Shown: one piece after another, positions 54,467 to 62,851 of the stretch
Layout of the letters: every line of letters starts with the position of its first letter
Position numbering within the stretch: the first letter of the stretch is position 1
Assembly (NCBI RefSeq): GCF_014639075.1
Contig: NZ_BMFS01000009.1
Span: forward strand, 1-64,000
Direction: 5' to 3'
Source of the DNA: Glycocaulis albus
GTDB lineage: Bacteria; Pseudomonadota; Alphaproteobacteria; Caulobacterales; Maricaulaceae
Length of the DNA stretch: 64,000 bases
Translations under genes and position numbers: made by a program
Notes under the pieces: model-generated
The model's input: the letters and a program-made list of their open reading frames with translations, nothing else
Databases searched by the model: none
Told to the model about the DNA's origin: nothing

Positions 54467-55288
54467 ATGACCAGTTCCCGGCCCAGCCAAGCCGACCAGC
54501 GCGCCATGTCCAGGAGCCTTCCCGGTTTGGCCGGCCGCGCCGTGCCAGCCATTGTGCTGGCGCTTGAACTTGCCCTTGTGGCGCTGGCCGGAGCGCTCGC
54601 CGCTTCGCTGGTCTGGACGCTCGTCTATGGCAGCTACACTACCGTTTTGCCCAGTCCGTCAGACAACACAGCAATGCGCGGGGCCGGCCGCGCCGAAGGC
54701 GTGGCTCCCGGCTCGGCTGCCGGACTTTTTCGGGCGGGCGCTGTCTCTGTCAGGCAAAATGTAGAGATACTGCCCGAGACCCGGCTGGGATTTTCGTTGT
54801 TCGGTGTGCGGACCGGCGCCACGCCACAAGACGGCAGCGCCATTATCGAGGCGGGCGCTGGCGGACAGCGCAGTTACGGCGTCGGCACTGATCTCCAGGA
54901 CGGCGTAAGGCTGGAGGCGGTTCACGATGACAGGGTCGTCATCAGCCGTAATGGCAGCCGCGAGGTGCTTTATCTTACGGAGCGCGCCCGCGCCCGGCGC
55001 ACGGCGCCAGCCGAACCTCTGCAACCGGTCGCGCTGGCCGGTGTCCAGCTTGCCCCCCATCCGCTCCAGTCCGGCGGTGAGGGTCTTCGTATCGAAACCG
55101 TTCCGCCTGCACTCGCCGCTCTCGGATTACAGTCCGGCGACATTATCGCCACGGTCGATGGCGAGACGCTGACCCCTGAGCGGGTGTCCGCGCTTTCCGC
55201 CCGCCTGGCAGACGGCTTCCTGCCTGCCAGCCTGTCGCTCGAACGTGCTGGCGAGCGGCTATCCCTGCAAACAAGGTCAGCCCCATGA
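54467..55288 (+). CDS. gspC: Type II secretion protein GspC
   Basis: A 273-residue inner-membrane protein linking the cytoplasmic-membrane platform to the secretin. One transmembrane helix (about residues 28-52) is followed by the HR domain (RLGFSLFGVRTGATPQDGSAIIEAGAGGQRSYGVGTDLQDGVRLEAVHDDRVVISRNG, the typical L-G and AII-YxVGD-like pattern). A C-terminal PDZ domain carries LQSGDIIATVDGETLT. The ribosome-binding site is weak. Half of a PHO-box (CTGTCAC, 54411) lies in the promoter. It is first of a run of overlapping gsp genes; the stop overlaps gspD in ATGA. Confidence 0.88.
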   Translation: MTSSRPSQADQRAMSRSLPGLAGRAVPAIVLALELALVALAGALAASLVWTLVYGSYTTVLPSPSDNTAMRGAGRAEGVAPGSAAGLFRAGAVSVRQNVEILPETRLGFSLFGVRTGATPQDGSAIIEAGAGGQRSYGVGTDLQDGVRLEAVHDDRVVISRNGSREVLYLTERARARRTAPAEPLQPVALAGVQLAPHPLQSGGEGLRIETVPPALAALGLQSGDIIATVDGETLTPERVSALSARLADGFLPASLSLERAGERLSLQTRSAP

Positions 55289-57213
55289 TTGTCCGTATTG
55301 CCGCCATCCTGGCGTCCCTGATCCTTTTGTCCGGCGTTTGCGCCGCGCAGGAGAGTGAACGCACGACGCTCAATTTCCGCAATGCCGACATGACGGCCTT
55401 CATCGAGGATATGGCCGCGCTGACCGGCTATACTTTCGTGGTCGATCCGCAGATACGCGGCGTGGTCACCATTACCTCGCAAGGCCCGGTTACGCGCGAG
55501 GAGGCGTTCCAGGTCTTTCTGGCGACATTGCGGGTTCATGGCTTCAGTGCGGTTCCCACGGCGCCAGGCGTCTACCAGATCCGGGCCGAGCGCGAGGGCG
55601 CGCGGTCAGGAGCGCCCCTTGGCGCAGATGATGGACTGTTCAGCACGTCGGTCGTGCGGCTCCAGTCGGCCAGCGCGCGCGAGGCGGTGCGCACCCTTGC
55701 CTCCATGGTAAGCGCGGTTGGCACTATCATGGCACTGGAAAGCGGCAACTCCGTCGTCATTGTTGATTATGCATCAAATATAGCCGCTATCGAGCAGGCG
55801 CTGCGCGCTCTGGACCGCGACAATACCGTCATCGAGATGGTCGAGCTGCAAAACGTGTCGGCAGACGAGATGGCCCGCATTATCGAGCGCCTGCGCCAGC
55901 CGGCCTTCCAGGGTGAGGATAATCGCCGCTACGCCTTCAATATTGCGCCCGTTCCGGCATCCAACACGCTGTTGATCCGCGGCGAAGCCAGCGCCGTGCG
56001 CGATATCATCGCGCTGGCACGCCGGGTGGATGCGGTCAGCCGCTCCAACCAGAGCTTCCGGGTGATTGCGCTGAGCCATGCTGATGGCGCAGCGCTATTG
56101 CCGATACTGGAGCAGGTTTCGGTCAGCCTCACGCCCGCTGACAGCGAAGGCAGCACGGCGCGCCGGGCCTCCATTGCCCATCACGCACCTACCAATACCA
56201 TTGTGGTCAATGCCGACCCCGACCAGCTTCGCGAGCTGGAACTGGTGATCCGCCAGCTCGATGTGCGCCGGCCGCAAGTGCTGGTGGAAGCCATCATTGT
56301 CGAGATATCCGATCAGGCTGCACGTGATCTGGGCCTGCAATTGCTGCTCTCGGGCAATGAAGGCAGCGCGACTCCCTTCCTTGCCACGCGTTATGGCGCA
56401 TCACCGGATATTCTGGCTGTCACCGGCGGGCTGACGGCGCGCGGCGATGATGAGGCGTCGGAAACATTGCGTGAAGCCGCGATCCAGTCGCTTCTGCGCT
56501 CCAGCGGCGCGCTTATCGGGGTGGGCGGACAGAACTCCAACGGCGCCATCTTCGGCGCGATCCTCAATGCGCTGGAAGCCGATACCGGCTCTAACATCCT
56601 GTCCAAGCCGTCCATCCTTACGCTCGACAATGAGGAGGCCTCCATCATTGTCGGCCAGCAGATTCCGATCACGACCGGCGAGGTGCTGGGCGCCAACAAC
56701 TCCAACCCGTTCCGCACGATCGAGCGCCAGGATGTCGGCGTGCAGCTGCGCGTCCAGCCGCAGATCTCCGATGGCGACACGATCCGCCTGCACCTGCGTC
56801 AGGAAGTGTCATCGGTGGCCGGACCCGTCAGCCAGACCTTTGCCGAGCTGGTGACCAATAACCGCGCCATTGAAACGACCGTTCTGGCCGATAATGGCGA
56901 GATCATCGTGCTCGGCGGCCTGATTGAACGCGATGAGCAGATCAGCGATAGCGGCGTGCCGGGCCTTAGGCGGATACCGGTTCTGGGCCGTGCCTTCCGC
57001 AATGAGGCCCGCTCGGACCGGCGTACCAATCTCGTCGTCTTTATCCGTCCGGTCATCGTGCGCAATGCGGCAGACATGCGGGCCCTGGCGCTGGATGCCT
57101 ATGCCACCGCGTCGGCCGAACAGCGCCGCGCCACTGACGGGCGCGGGTCCAGCCTTGAAGACCTGGTGCACATGATGATGGACGCGCCCCCTGCCGAAAG
57201 CGGAGGTCAGTAG
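55285..57213 (+). CDS. gspD: Type II secretion secretin GspD
   Basis: Outer-membrane secretin of 642 residues forming the exit channel. The signal peptide ends in SGVCAAQ. The N0 domain (LNFRNADMTAFIEDMAALTGYTFVVDPQIRGVVTI), three KH-like N1-N3 domains and the secretin core (VLVEAIIVEISDQAARDLGLQ, then LSKPSILTLDNEEASIIVGQQIPITTGE and VLGGLIERDEQISDSGVPGLRRIPVLGRAFR) are all present. No long C-terminal S-domain for pilotin binding is evident, and no pilotin gene lies in the window. It is typical for the family in length and order. Confidence 0.94.
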   Translation: MIVRIAAILASLILLSGVCAAQESERTTLNFRNADMTAFIEDMAALTGYTFVVDPQIRGVVTITSQGPVTREEAFQVFLATLRVHGFSAVPTAPGVYQIRAEREGARSGAPLGADDGLFSTSVVRLQSASAREAVRTLASMVSAVGTIMALESGNSVVIVDYASNIAAIEQALRALDRDNTVIEMVELQNVSADEMARIIERLRQPAFQGEDNRRYAFNIAPVPASNTLLIRGEASAVRDIIALARRVDAVSRSNQSFRVIALSHADGAALLPILEQVSVSLTPADSEGSTARRASIAHHAPTNTIVVNADPDQLRELELVIRQLDVRRPQVLVEAIIVEISDQAARDLGLQLLLSGNEGSATPFLATRYGASPDILAVTGGLTARGDDEASETLREAAIQSLLRSSGALIGVGGQNSNGAIFGAILNALEADTGSNILSKPSILTLDNEEASIIVGQQIPITTGEVLGANNSNPFRTIERQDVGVQLRVQPQISDGDTIRLHLRQEVSSVAGPVSQTFAELVTNNRAIETTVLADNGEIIVLGGLIERDEQISDSGVPGLRRIPVLGRAFRNEARSDRRTNLVVFIRPVIVRNAADMRALALDAYATASAEQRRATDGRGSSLEDLVHMMMDAPPAESGGQ

Positions 57214-57221
57214 CGGCAGCA

Positions 57222-58697
57222 ATGTCACGGGGCCTTCTCACATACGCCTTTGCCCGCGAGCATGGCATCGCATTCCAGCCCGGAGACGCCCCCGGTTTCC
57301 TGATGCGCGGCAGCGCGGATCCGCTGGCGTTTGCCGAAGTAGTGCGCGCGGCCGGAATGCTGGCGCCGGTCACAGCACTGTCCGATCCGGCCTTCGACCG
57401 GGCCCTGTCGGAAATCTATGCCGCCAATGCGCTGGCCGCTTCGCGCGAGGAAGCCGGGCAGGGCGACAGCCTGTCGCGCCTGATCGAGGACATGCCGCAG
57501 GCTGAAGACCTGCTGGCATCGGATTCCGAGGCGCCGGTGATCCGCCTCATCAACGGGCTCGTGGCCGATGCCATCAGGGCCGGGGCATCCGACATCCATG
57601 TCGAGCCGTTCGAGGACCGGGTCTCGGTGCGTTTCCGTCTCGATGGTGTACTGGATGAACGCGTCAGCCTGCCGCCGCACCTGGCGCCTGCTCTCGTCTC
57701 CCGCCTGAAAGTCATGGCCCGGCTCGATATTGCCGAGCGGCGTGTGCCGCAGGATGGCCGGGTCACGCTGACCCTTGCCGGGCGGGGCGTGGATGTGCGC
57801 GTGTCTACGCTGCCCTCGCGCCATGGCGAGCGTGTGGTGATGCGTCTTCTGGAGAAGAACAGCGCCCTGATGGCGATTGACGCCCTGGGCATGCCGGCGG
57901 CTGTTGCGGCGGGCTATCGCCGGGCGCTGGAGCAGCCCAACGGCATTATCCTCGTTACCGGCCCTACCGGCTCCGGCAAGACGACCACGCTCTATGCCGG
58001 CCTTACCGCCCTCAATGACCAGACGCGCAATATCCTCACCATTGAGGACCCCGTGGAGTACGCGGTGGACGGAATCGGCCAGACGCAGGTCAATACCCGC
58101 GTCGGGATGACGTTTGCTGCCGGATTGCGCGCCATACTGCGCCAGGACCCCGATATCGTCATGGTCGGCGAGATCCGCGATGGCGAGACCGCGCGCATTG
58201 CGGTTCAGGCGAGCCTGACGGGCCATCTGGTTCTTTCCACCGTCCACACCAATTCGGCAGCCGCCGCGATTGCCCGCCTGCGCGATATGGGCATTGAGAG
58301 CTATCTGCTCGCCAGCACGCTGAGCGCGGTACTGGCCCAGCGTCTGGTGCGCCGCCTTTGTCCGCACTGCCATGAGCCCTATGAGGCGAGCGAGCGTGAG
58401 AAAGCGCTGGCCGGCGTTTCCGGTCCGCTGACGCTCTATACCCCGCGCGGGTGCGAGGCCTGCCACCATACCGGCTTTGCCGGGCGGCAGGGCGTCTATG
58501 AGATCATCATGGTCGATGAGGGCCTGCGCAGCCTGATCCATGACAATGCCCGCGAGGCGGAACTCGCCCGGCATGCCTTCGCGCGCGGCGGAGGCCTGTT
58601 CGAGACGGGCCTGGAGCTGGCGCGCACCGGCGCAACGACACTCGCCGAAGTGCTGCGCGTATGCCGTGAGGAGGGCGAGCGCGATGCCCGCCTTTGA
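57222..58697 (+). CDS. gspE: Type II secretion ATPase GspE
   Basis: Cytoplasmic hexameric ATPase of 491 residues that drives pseudopilus assembly. It contains ASDIHVEPFEDRVSVRFRLDG (N2 domain), Walker A GPTGSGKTTTLYAGL, the Asp box NILTIEDPVEYAVDGIGQTQVN, Walker B ILRQDPDIVMVGEIRD and the His box TGHLVLSTVHTNSAAAAI. The zinc-binding four-cysteine module is LCPHCHE and GCEACHHTGF. All expected motifs are intact. The ATG lies 8 bp after the gspD stop. Confidence 0.95.
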   Translation: MSRGLLTYAFAREHGIAFQPGDAPGFLMRGSADPLAFAEVVRAAGMLAPVTALSDPAFDRALSEIYAANALAASREEAGQGDSLSRLIEDMPQAEDLLASDSEAPVIRLINGLVADAIRAGASDIHVEPFEDRVSVRFRLDGVLDERVSLPPHLAPALVSRLKVMARLDIAERRVPQDGRVTLTLAGRGVDVRVSTLPSRHGERVVMRLLEKNSALMAIDALGMPAAVAAGYRRALEQPNGIILVTGPTGSGKTTTLYAGLTALNDQTRNILTIEDPVEYAVDGIGQTQVNTRVGMTFAAGLRAILRQDPDIVMVGEIRDGETARIAVQASLTGHLVLSTVHTNSAAAAIARLRDMGIESYLLASTLSAVLAQRLVRRLCPHCHEPYEASEREKALAGVSGPLTLYTPRGCEACHHTGFAGRQGVYEIIMVDEGLRSLIHDNAREAELARHAFARGGGLFETGLELARTGATTLAEVLRVCREEGERDARL

Positions 58698-59916
58698 ATA
58701 CAGCGCGCTGGACGCAAGCGGCCGCAAGATGCGCGGCGTGATCTCGGCGGCTTCGGGCGTGGCAGCACGCACAGAGCTGCGCCGCAGGCAGCTTGCCCCG
58801 CTGAGCGTCGAACGCGCCGATGAGGTCCGCCGCTCGGGTCAGGCAGGCTTCAGCCTGTCAGCGCTAAGGCGCGCGCCGTCGATGCCGGCTTCCGCACGGC
58901 TTCTGATGACGCGCCAGCTCGCAACACTGGTGGAAGCCGGACTGCCGCTCGCCGAAGCGCTGCAAGTGGTGTCGGCGCAGACGGCTCATGCGGCCTCGCG
59001 CCGGATCCTTATCGCCTTGCGTGAACGGGTGCTTGAGGGCGAGCGCCTGTCGGCGGCCATGGCTGCTTTTCCGGCAAGCTTTCCGCCGGTCTACAGGGCG
59101 ATGGTGGCGGCCGGTGAGAGCTCCGGCGCGCTGGGGCAGGTGCTGGACCGGCTGGCCACCCATCTGGAAAAGTCTGCAGCGCTATCGCGCAAGGTGATGA
59201 CGGCGCTGATCTATCCGGGCGCGCTTGCGGTCACGGCAATGGCCGTGATCTGCGTACTGATGGTCGCCATCGTGCCGCGCCTTGCCGCCCAGTTCGACAC
59301 GATGAGCATTACTCTGCCGCTGCTGACGCGTGCCGTGATCGCCCTGTCGGAGTTCCTTCAGGCCGGATGGCTGTTCCTGCTGATAGCGCTGGTGCTTGCT
59401 GTAGTGGTCGTCAGGCTGCTCCTTCGCCGGCCGGCCATTCGCGCCCGGCTGGACCGCACGAGCCTCTCCCTGCCGCTTCTGGGCGGGTTTCTGCGCAAGC
59501 TGGAAGCGGCGCGCTTTGCCCGGACCCTGAGCGTGCTCCTGGCGGCGGGAACAGTACTGCCCGACGCCCTGCGTGCCGCCCGCAAGGCGACCGCCAACAC
59601 CCATATCGGCGCGGCACTGGATGCCGTGACCGCAGAGGTGGAAACCGGCCGCACCCTCTCTTCCTCTCTGGAAAGCGCGCGCTTCCTGCCCGCCCTGACC
59701 CTGCATATGATCGCAGCCGGCGAGCGTTCCGCCGCGCTGGAAACCATGCTGCCGCGCGCCGCCGACCAGCTGGAAGGCGAGCTGGAAGCAGCCAGCTCCA
59801 CCGCGCTCGGCCTGCTGGAGCCCGCCATAATCATCGTCATGGGCGCGGTCGTCGCCCTGATCGTGCTCTCCATTCTCCTGCCCATCCTCCAGCTCAACAC
59901 GCTGGCGCTCAACTGA
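58684..59916 (+). CDS. gspF: Type II secretion platform protein GspF
   Basis: A 410-residue polytopic inner-membrane protein at the base of the secretion platform. The N-terminus MPAFEYSALDASGRKMRGVISA is standard; two helical cytoplasmic domains (TRQLATLVEAGLPLAEALQVV and FARTLSVLLAAGTVLPDALRAA) alternate with three transmembrane regions, ending LLEPAIIIVMGAVVALIVLSILLPILQLNTL. The start overlaps the gspE end by 14 bp. Confidence 0.94.
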   Translation: MPAFEYSALDASGRKMRGVISAASGVAARTELRRRQLAPLSVERADEVRRSGQAGFSLSALRRAPSMPASARLLMTRQLATLVEAGLPLAEALQVVSAQTAHAASRRILIALRERVLEGERLSAAMAAFPASFPPVYRAMVAAGESSGALGQVLDRLATHLEKSAALSRKVMTALIYPGALAVTAMAVICVLMVAIVPRLAAQFDTMSITLPLLTRAVIALSEFLQAGWLFLLIALVLAVVVVRLLLRRPAIRARLDRTSLSLPLLGGFLRKLEAARFARTLSVLLAAGTVLPDALRAARKATANTHIGAALDAVTAEVETGRTLSSSLESARFLPALTLHMIAAGERSAALETMLPRAADQLEGELEAASSTALGLLEPAIIIVMGAVVALIVLSILLPILQLNTLALN

Positions 59917-59934
59917 GACCGAAGGAGGCCTGAC

Positions 59935-60381
59935 ATGCGCTTGCCGACATCCCCGAGAGACACCGAAGCCGGTTTCACGCTGGTGGAGATCATGGTTGTG
60001 GTGGTGATTATCGGCCTGCTGGCGACCGTGGTCGTGCTGAACGTGCTGCCGAGCCAGGACCGCGCCCGCATCGAGAAAGCGCGGGCCGATATCGGCCGTA
60101 TCGAACAGGCCGTCGAAATGTTCCGCCTTGATATGGGCCGCTACCCCACAACCGATGAAGGTCTTGAGGTGCTGGTGACGGCACCCGCCGATCCGCGCCT
60201 TGCCGCGCGCTTTCCCGAGGGCGGTTATATCAACCGCCTCCCCGAAGACCCCTGGGGCGGGCAATACCAGTACATGTCGCCCGGCGAGCATGGCCGGTTT
60301 GATGTCTGGTCACTGGGCGCAGATGCCCGGCCGGGCGGCGAAGACAACAACGCCGATATCGGCAACTGGACGGCCCCATGA
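59935..60381 (+). CDS. gspG: Major pseudopilin GspG
   Basis: A 148-residue prepilin that polymerises to form the pseudopilus. The prepilin peptidase site is EAG-FTLVEIMVVVVIIGLLA with Glu at +5. The calcium-binding C-terminal loop is RFDVWSLGADARPGGEDNNADIGNW, diagnostic for GspG, and the PWGGQYQY segment is also standard. GGAGG precedes the ATG. The stop overlaps gspH in ATGA. Confidence 0.95.
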   Translation: MRLPTSPRDTEAGFTLVEIMVVVVIIGLLATVVVLNVLPSQDRARIEKARADIGRIEQAVEMFRLDMGRYPTTDEGLEVLVTAPADPRLAARFPEGGYINRLPEDPWGGQYQYMSPGEHGRFDVWSLGADARPGGEDNNADIGNWTAP

Positions 60382-60875
60382 GCAAAGCCCGCCGCCAGCG
60401 CGATCAGAGCGGGTTTTCGCTCGTTGAGGTGATGGTGGTCATCGCCGTGATCGCGCTTGTCTCCGTGGTGGCGGTGACACAGATCACGCCGCCCCGTCAT
60501 GCAGTGGATACCGAGGCGGAACAGCTGGCCCTGCGCCTCGAAACCGCACGCCGCAATGCGTTGGCGACAGGTGCCGTTCTGGGCTTTTCAATCGACCCGG
60601 ATGGCGCCGGCTACACCTTCATGGATTTCCATGCCGAGGGGTGGCGGGTGCGCCATGGTGACCGTACGCTCGGTCCTGTCCGCTTTGCCGGTGAAGTCCG
60701 GCTGGGCGCAGTGACAGGTACCGACGGCCGGGTGCTGGACGTACCGGTCCCCGATCTCTGGTTTGATCCCGCCGGCACCGAACCGCCGGTCACCCTGTAT
60801 TTGCGCGGGCAGGGCAGGGAGTATCAGCTCCTCGTCTCCGCACTCGCCCCGGTGGAGGTGAGCGATGCGCGCTGA
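60378..60875 (+). CDS. gspH: Minor pseudopilin GspH
   Basis: A 165-residue minor prepilin with the cleavage site QSG-FSLVEVMVVIAVIALVSVVAV. The soluble domain contains the GspH-type RLETARRNALATGAVLGFSIDPDGAGYTFMDF, and the chain ends EYQLLVSALAPVEVSD. It belongs with GspI-K in the tip complex. Its end overlaps gspI by 11 bp. Confidence 0.88.
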   Translation: MSKARRQRDQSGFSLVEVMVVIAVIALVSVVAVTQITPPRHAVDTEAEQLALRLETARRNALATGAVLGFSIDPDGAGYTFMDFHAEGWRVRHGDRTLGPVRFAGEVRLGAVTGTDGRVLDVPVPDLWFDPAGTEPPVTLYLRGQGREYQLLVSALAPVEVSDAR

Positions 60876-61233
60876 TGCCGGGTTTTCGCTTGTTGAAATG
60901 CTTGCAGCCCTGGTCGTGCTGGCGATTGCGGGACTTGCGCTGGTCCAGGCCCTTAGCCAGTCGGCGCGCGCGGCCACGTTGGCCGAGGACCGGGCGCTGG
61001 CGGCCATGGCGGCGGAAAACGTGCTGGCAGACTGGCGGCTGGAGCGTACGGGGCCGCCTCGCACTGCGTCGGGCCAGTATGCGTTTGCCGGGCGCGATTA
61101 CGAATGGCGCATCGAGATGGCTCAGACATCGGAAGCAGGCCTTGTCGCGGTAAGCCTCGAGATCAGCCCGGCAGGCAGTTTCAACCGCGGCCCGGGCTTC
61201 ACGCTCACGCAGTTCGAGCGGGCAGAGCGATGA
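60865..61233 (+). CDS. gspI: Minor pseudopilin GspI
   Basis: A 122-residue minor prepilin with the cleavage site DAG-FSLVEMLAALVVLAIAGLALVQAL. The short soluble domain (RTASGQYAFAGRDYEWRIEMAQTSEAGLVAVSLEI) is typical of GspI, which nucleates the pseudopilus tip. Starts inside gspH; the stop overlaps gspJ by 4 nt. Confidence 0.9.
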   Translation: MRADAGFSLVEMLAALVVLAIAGLALVQALSQSARAATLAEDRALAAMAAENVLADWRLERTGPPRTASGQYAFAGRDYEWRIEMAQTSEAGLVAVSLEISPAGSFNRGPGFTLTQFERAER

Positions 61234-61868
61234 CACGCGAAGCCGGTTTCACGCTTGTCGAGGTCATGGTGGCGCTGTCGGTCTTTGCGCTGGTCGGCAC
61301 CATCTCTACCGGGCTGCTCGTGACCACTATCGATGCGCGCGAGCGGCAGGAAGCCGCGATGGAGCGCCTGTCGGAGTTGCAGCAGGTGCGCGCGCTCTGG
61401 CGCGATGATGCGGCGCACATGGTGATGCGTCCGCACCGCACATCCGATGGTGGTTATGATGGCGCGGCGCTGTCTGGCCCGTCAGCCAGTGCGTTTGCCT
61501 TCGATGAAGACCAGGGCCGTCTGGCCGCCTTCACCCGCCGGGGCCGTGCCAATCCGGGTGAGGCGGCGGACCGCTCCAGCCTGGTGCGCGTGGTGTGGCG
61601 TGTGGAAGACGGAACCCTGTTCCGCGACATATGGACGGTCACTGATCCGGCACTCTCCACCACGCCGCAGACGATGATACTGGCCGAGGGCCTTGAAGAC
61701 GTTGCCGTCCGCTTCCGCTATGGCCGCAACTGGCTCGACGCGCCGGTACGCCCCGGACCCTCCGGCGATGCGCCTATGCCGGACGCCCTGCGGCTCGCCT
61801 ATACCGACGCGGCAGGCCGCGAGATCGAGCATATCGCGCTGACCGCGTCTGCGGGGGTGTCCTCATGA
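61230..61868 (+). CDS. gspJ: Minor pseudopilin GspJ
   Basis: A 212-residue minor prepilin with the cleavage site EAG-FTLVEVMVALSVFALVGTISTGLL. The soluble domain has the GspJ-type LVRVVWRVEDGTLFRDIWTVTD and ILAEGLEDVAVRFRYGRNW segments. It forms the tip complex with GspI and GspK. ATG 61230 overlaps the gspI stop; the frame is open further upstream but lacks a prepilin start. Confidence 0.92.
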   Translation: MTREAGFTLVEVMVALSVFALVGTISTGLLVTTIDARERQEAAMERLSELQQVRALWRDDAAHMVMRPHRTSDGGYDGAALSGPSASAFAFDEDQGRLAAFTRRGRANPGEAADRSSLVRVVWRVEDGTLFRDIWTVTDPALSTTPQTMILAEGLEDVAVRFRYGRNWLDAPVRPGPSGDAPMPDALRLAYTDAAGREIEHIALTASAGVSS

Positions 61869-62851
61869 ACGTACGGCGCGAGAATAGCGAACGCGGCGCC
61901 GCGTTGATCACGGCCCTGATGGTGGTCGCCTTCATGGCAGCTGTCAGTGTCTCGCTGGTAGAGATGATGCGCAGCCATCTGCAACGCACCAGCGTCATCG
62001 AGGACCGTCTGCAGGCAGCGGCCTATCTCGATGGTGCGGTGAGCTATGGCGAAGTGCTGATCGCCCGCTTTGCCGGGGATGCAGACCAGCGTTTCACACC
62101 CGCGGGCCCGTGGGACGGGGAGGCCCGCATTTTTCCGCTCGACAATGGCGAAATGGCCGCGCGCGTGCGGGATCGCAATAACTGCCTGAATATCAATGCG
62201 CTTCACACGCATGGCGGCGATGGCGAGGCAGACCGGCTGGCTGCTGCCCGGATGCGCGCGCTTCTGGCGGCGCTGGATGTCGCACCCGGCGATGCGGAAA
62301 GCCTGATCGCGCAGGCGGCCGACTGGATTGATCCTGACCGCATGCCCCGCCCTGGCGGCGCCGAGGACGAGACTTATCTCGCCCGATCCGAACCGTTCCG
62401 CGCTGCCAACCAGCCCTTCACCGAGCTCGCTGAGCTGCGTCTCCTTCCCGTGATGACGCGCGCCTTGTATGTGCGCATCGCGCCGTATCTCTGCGCCCTG
62501 CCTGTCAGTATACAGCCGCCGGTCAATGTGAACACGTTGCGCGGTGATGAGGCTGTGCTGATAACCGCGATCACTGAAGGTACAGTCAGCGTGCAGGCCG
62601 CGCAGCAGGCGCTGTTCCGCAGGCCGACCACCGGATTTGAAAGCCTCGAGGCCTTCTGGGCAGATCCGGCACTGGCGCTGCTGAGCGCGGAGGAACGCCC
62701 GGAAGCGGCGGTGGCGCTGCGCTCTGAATGGTTTGAATTGCAGGTGAGCGTGCGCCTCGGCGAAGCGCGCCTGTCGCGCAACCAGACCGTCCGCCTGGAC
62801 CGAACCGGACAATTCACGCGCCTGACGCCGGTACAGGGAGCGGTGTGGTGA
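61865..62851 (+). CDS. gspK: Minor pseudopilin GspK
   Basis: A 328-residue large minor pseudopilin capping the pilus tip. The N-terminus ERG-AALITALMVVAFMAAVSVSLVEMM has the unusual Gly/Ala-Ala cleavage context and no Glu at +5, as usual for GspK. Family segments are RDRNNCLNINALH, ADWIDPDRMPRPGGAEDETYLARSEPFRAANQPFTELAELRLL and PPVNVNTL. The stop overlaps the GTG start of gspL in GTGA. Confidence 0.93.
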   Translation: MNVRRENSERGAALITALMVVAFMAAVSVSLVEMMRSHLQRTSVIEDRLQAAAYLDGAVSYGEVLIARFAGDADQRFTPAGPWDGEARIFPLDNGEMAARVRDRNNCLNINALHTHGGDGEADRLAAARMRALLAALDVAPGDAESLIAQAADWIDPDRMPRPGGAEDETYLARSEPFRAANQPFTELAELRLLPVMTRALYVRIAPYLCALPVSIQPPVNVNTLRGDEAVLITAITEGTVSVQAAQQALFRRPTTGFESLEAFWADPALALLSAEERPEAAVALRSEWFELQVSVRLGEARLSRNQTVRLDRTGQFTRLTPVQGAVW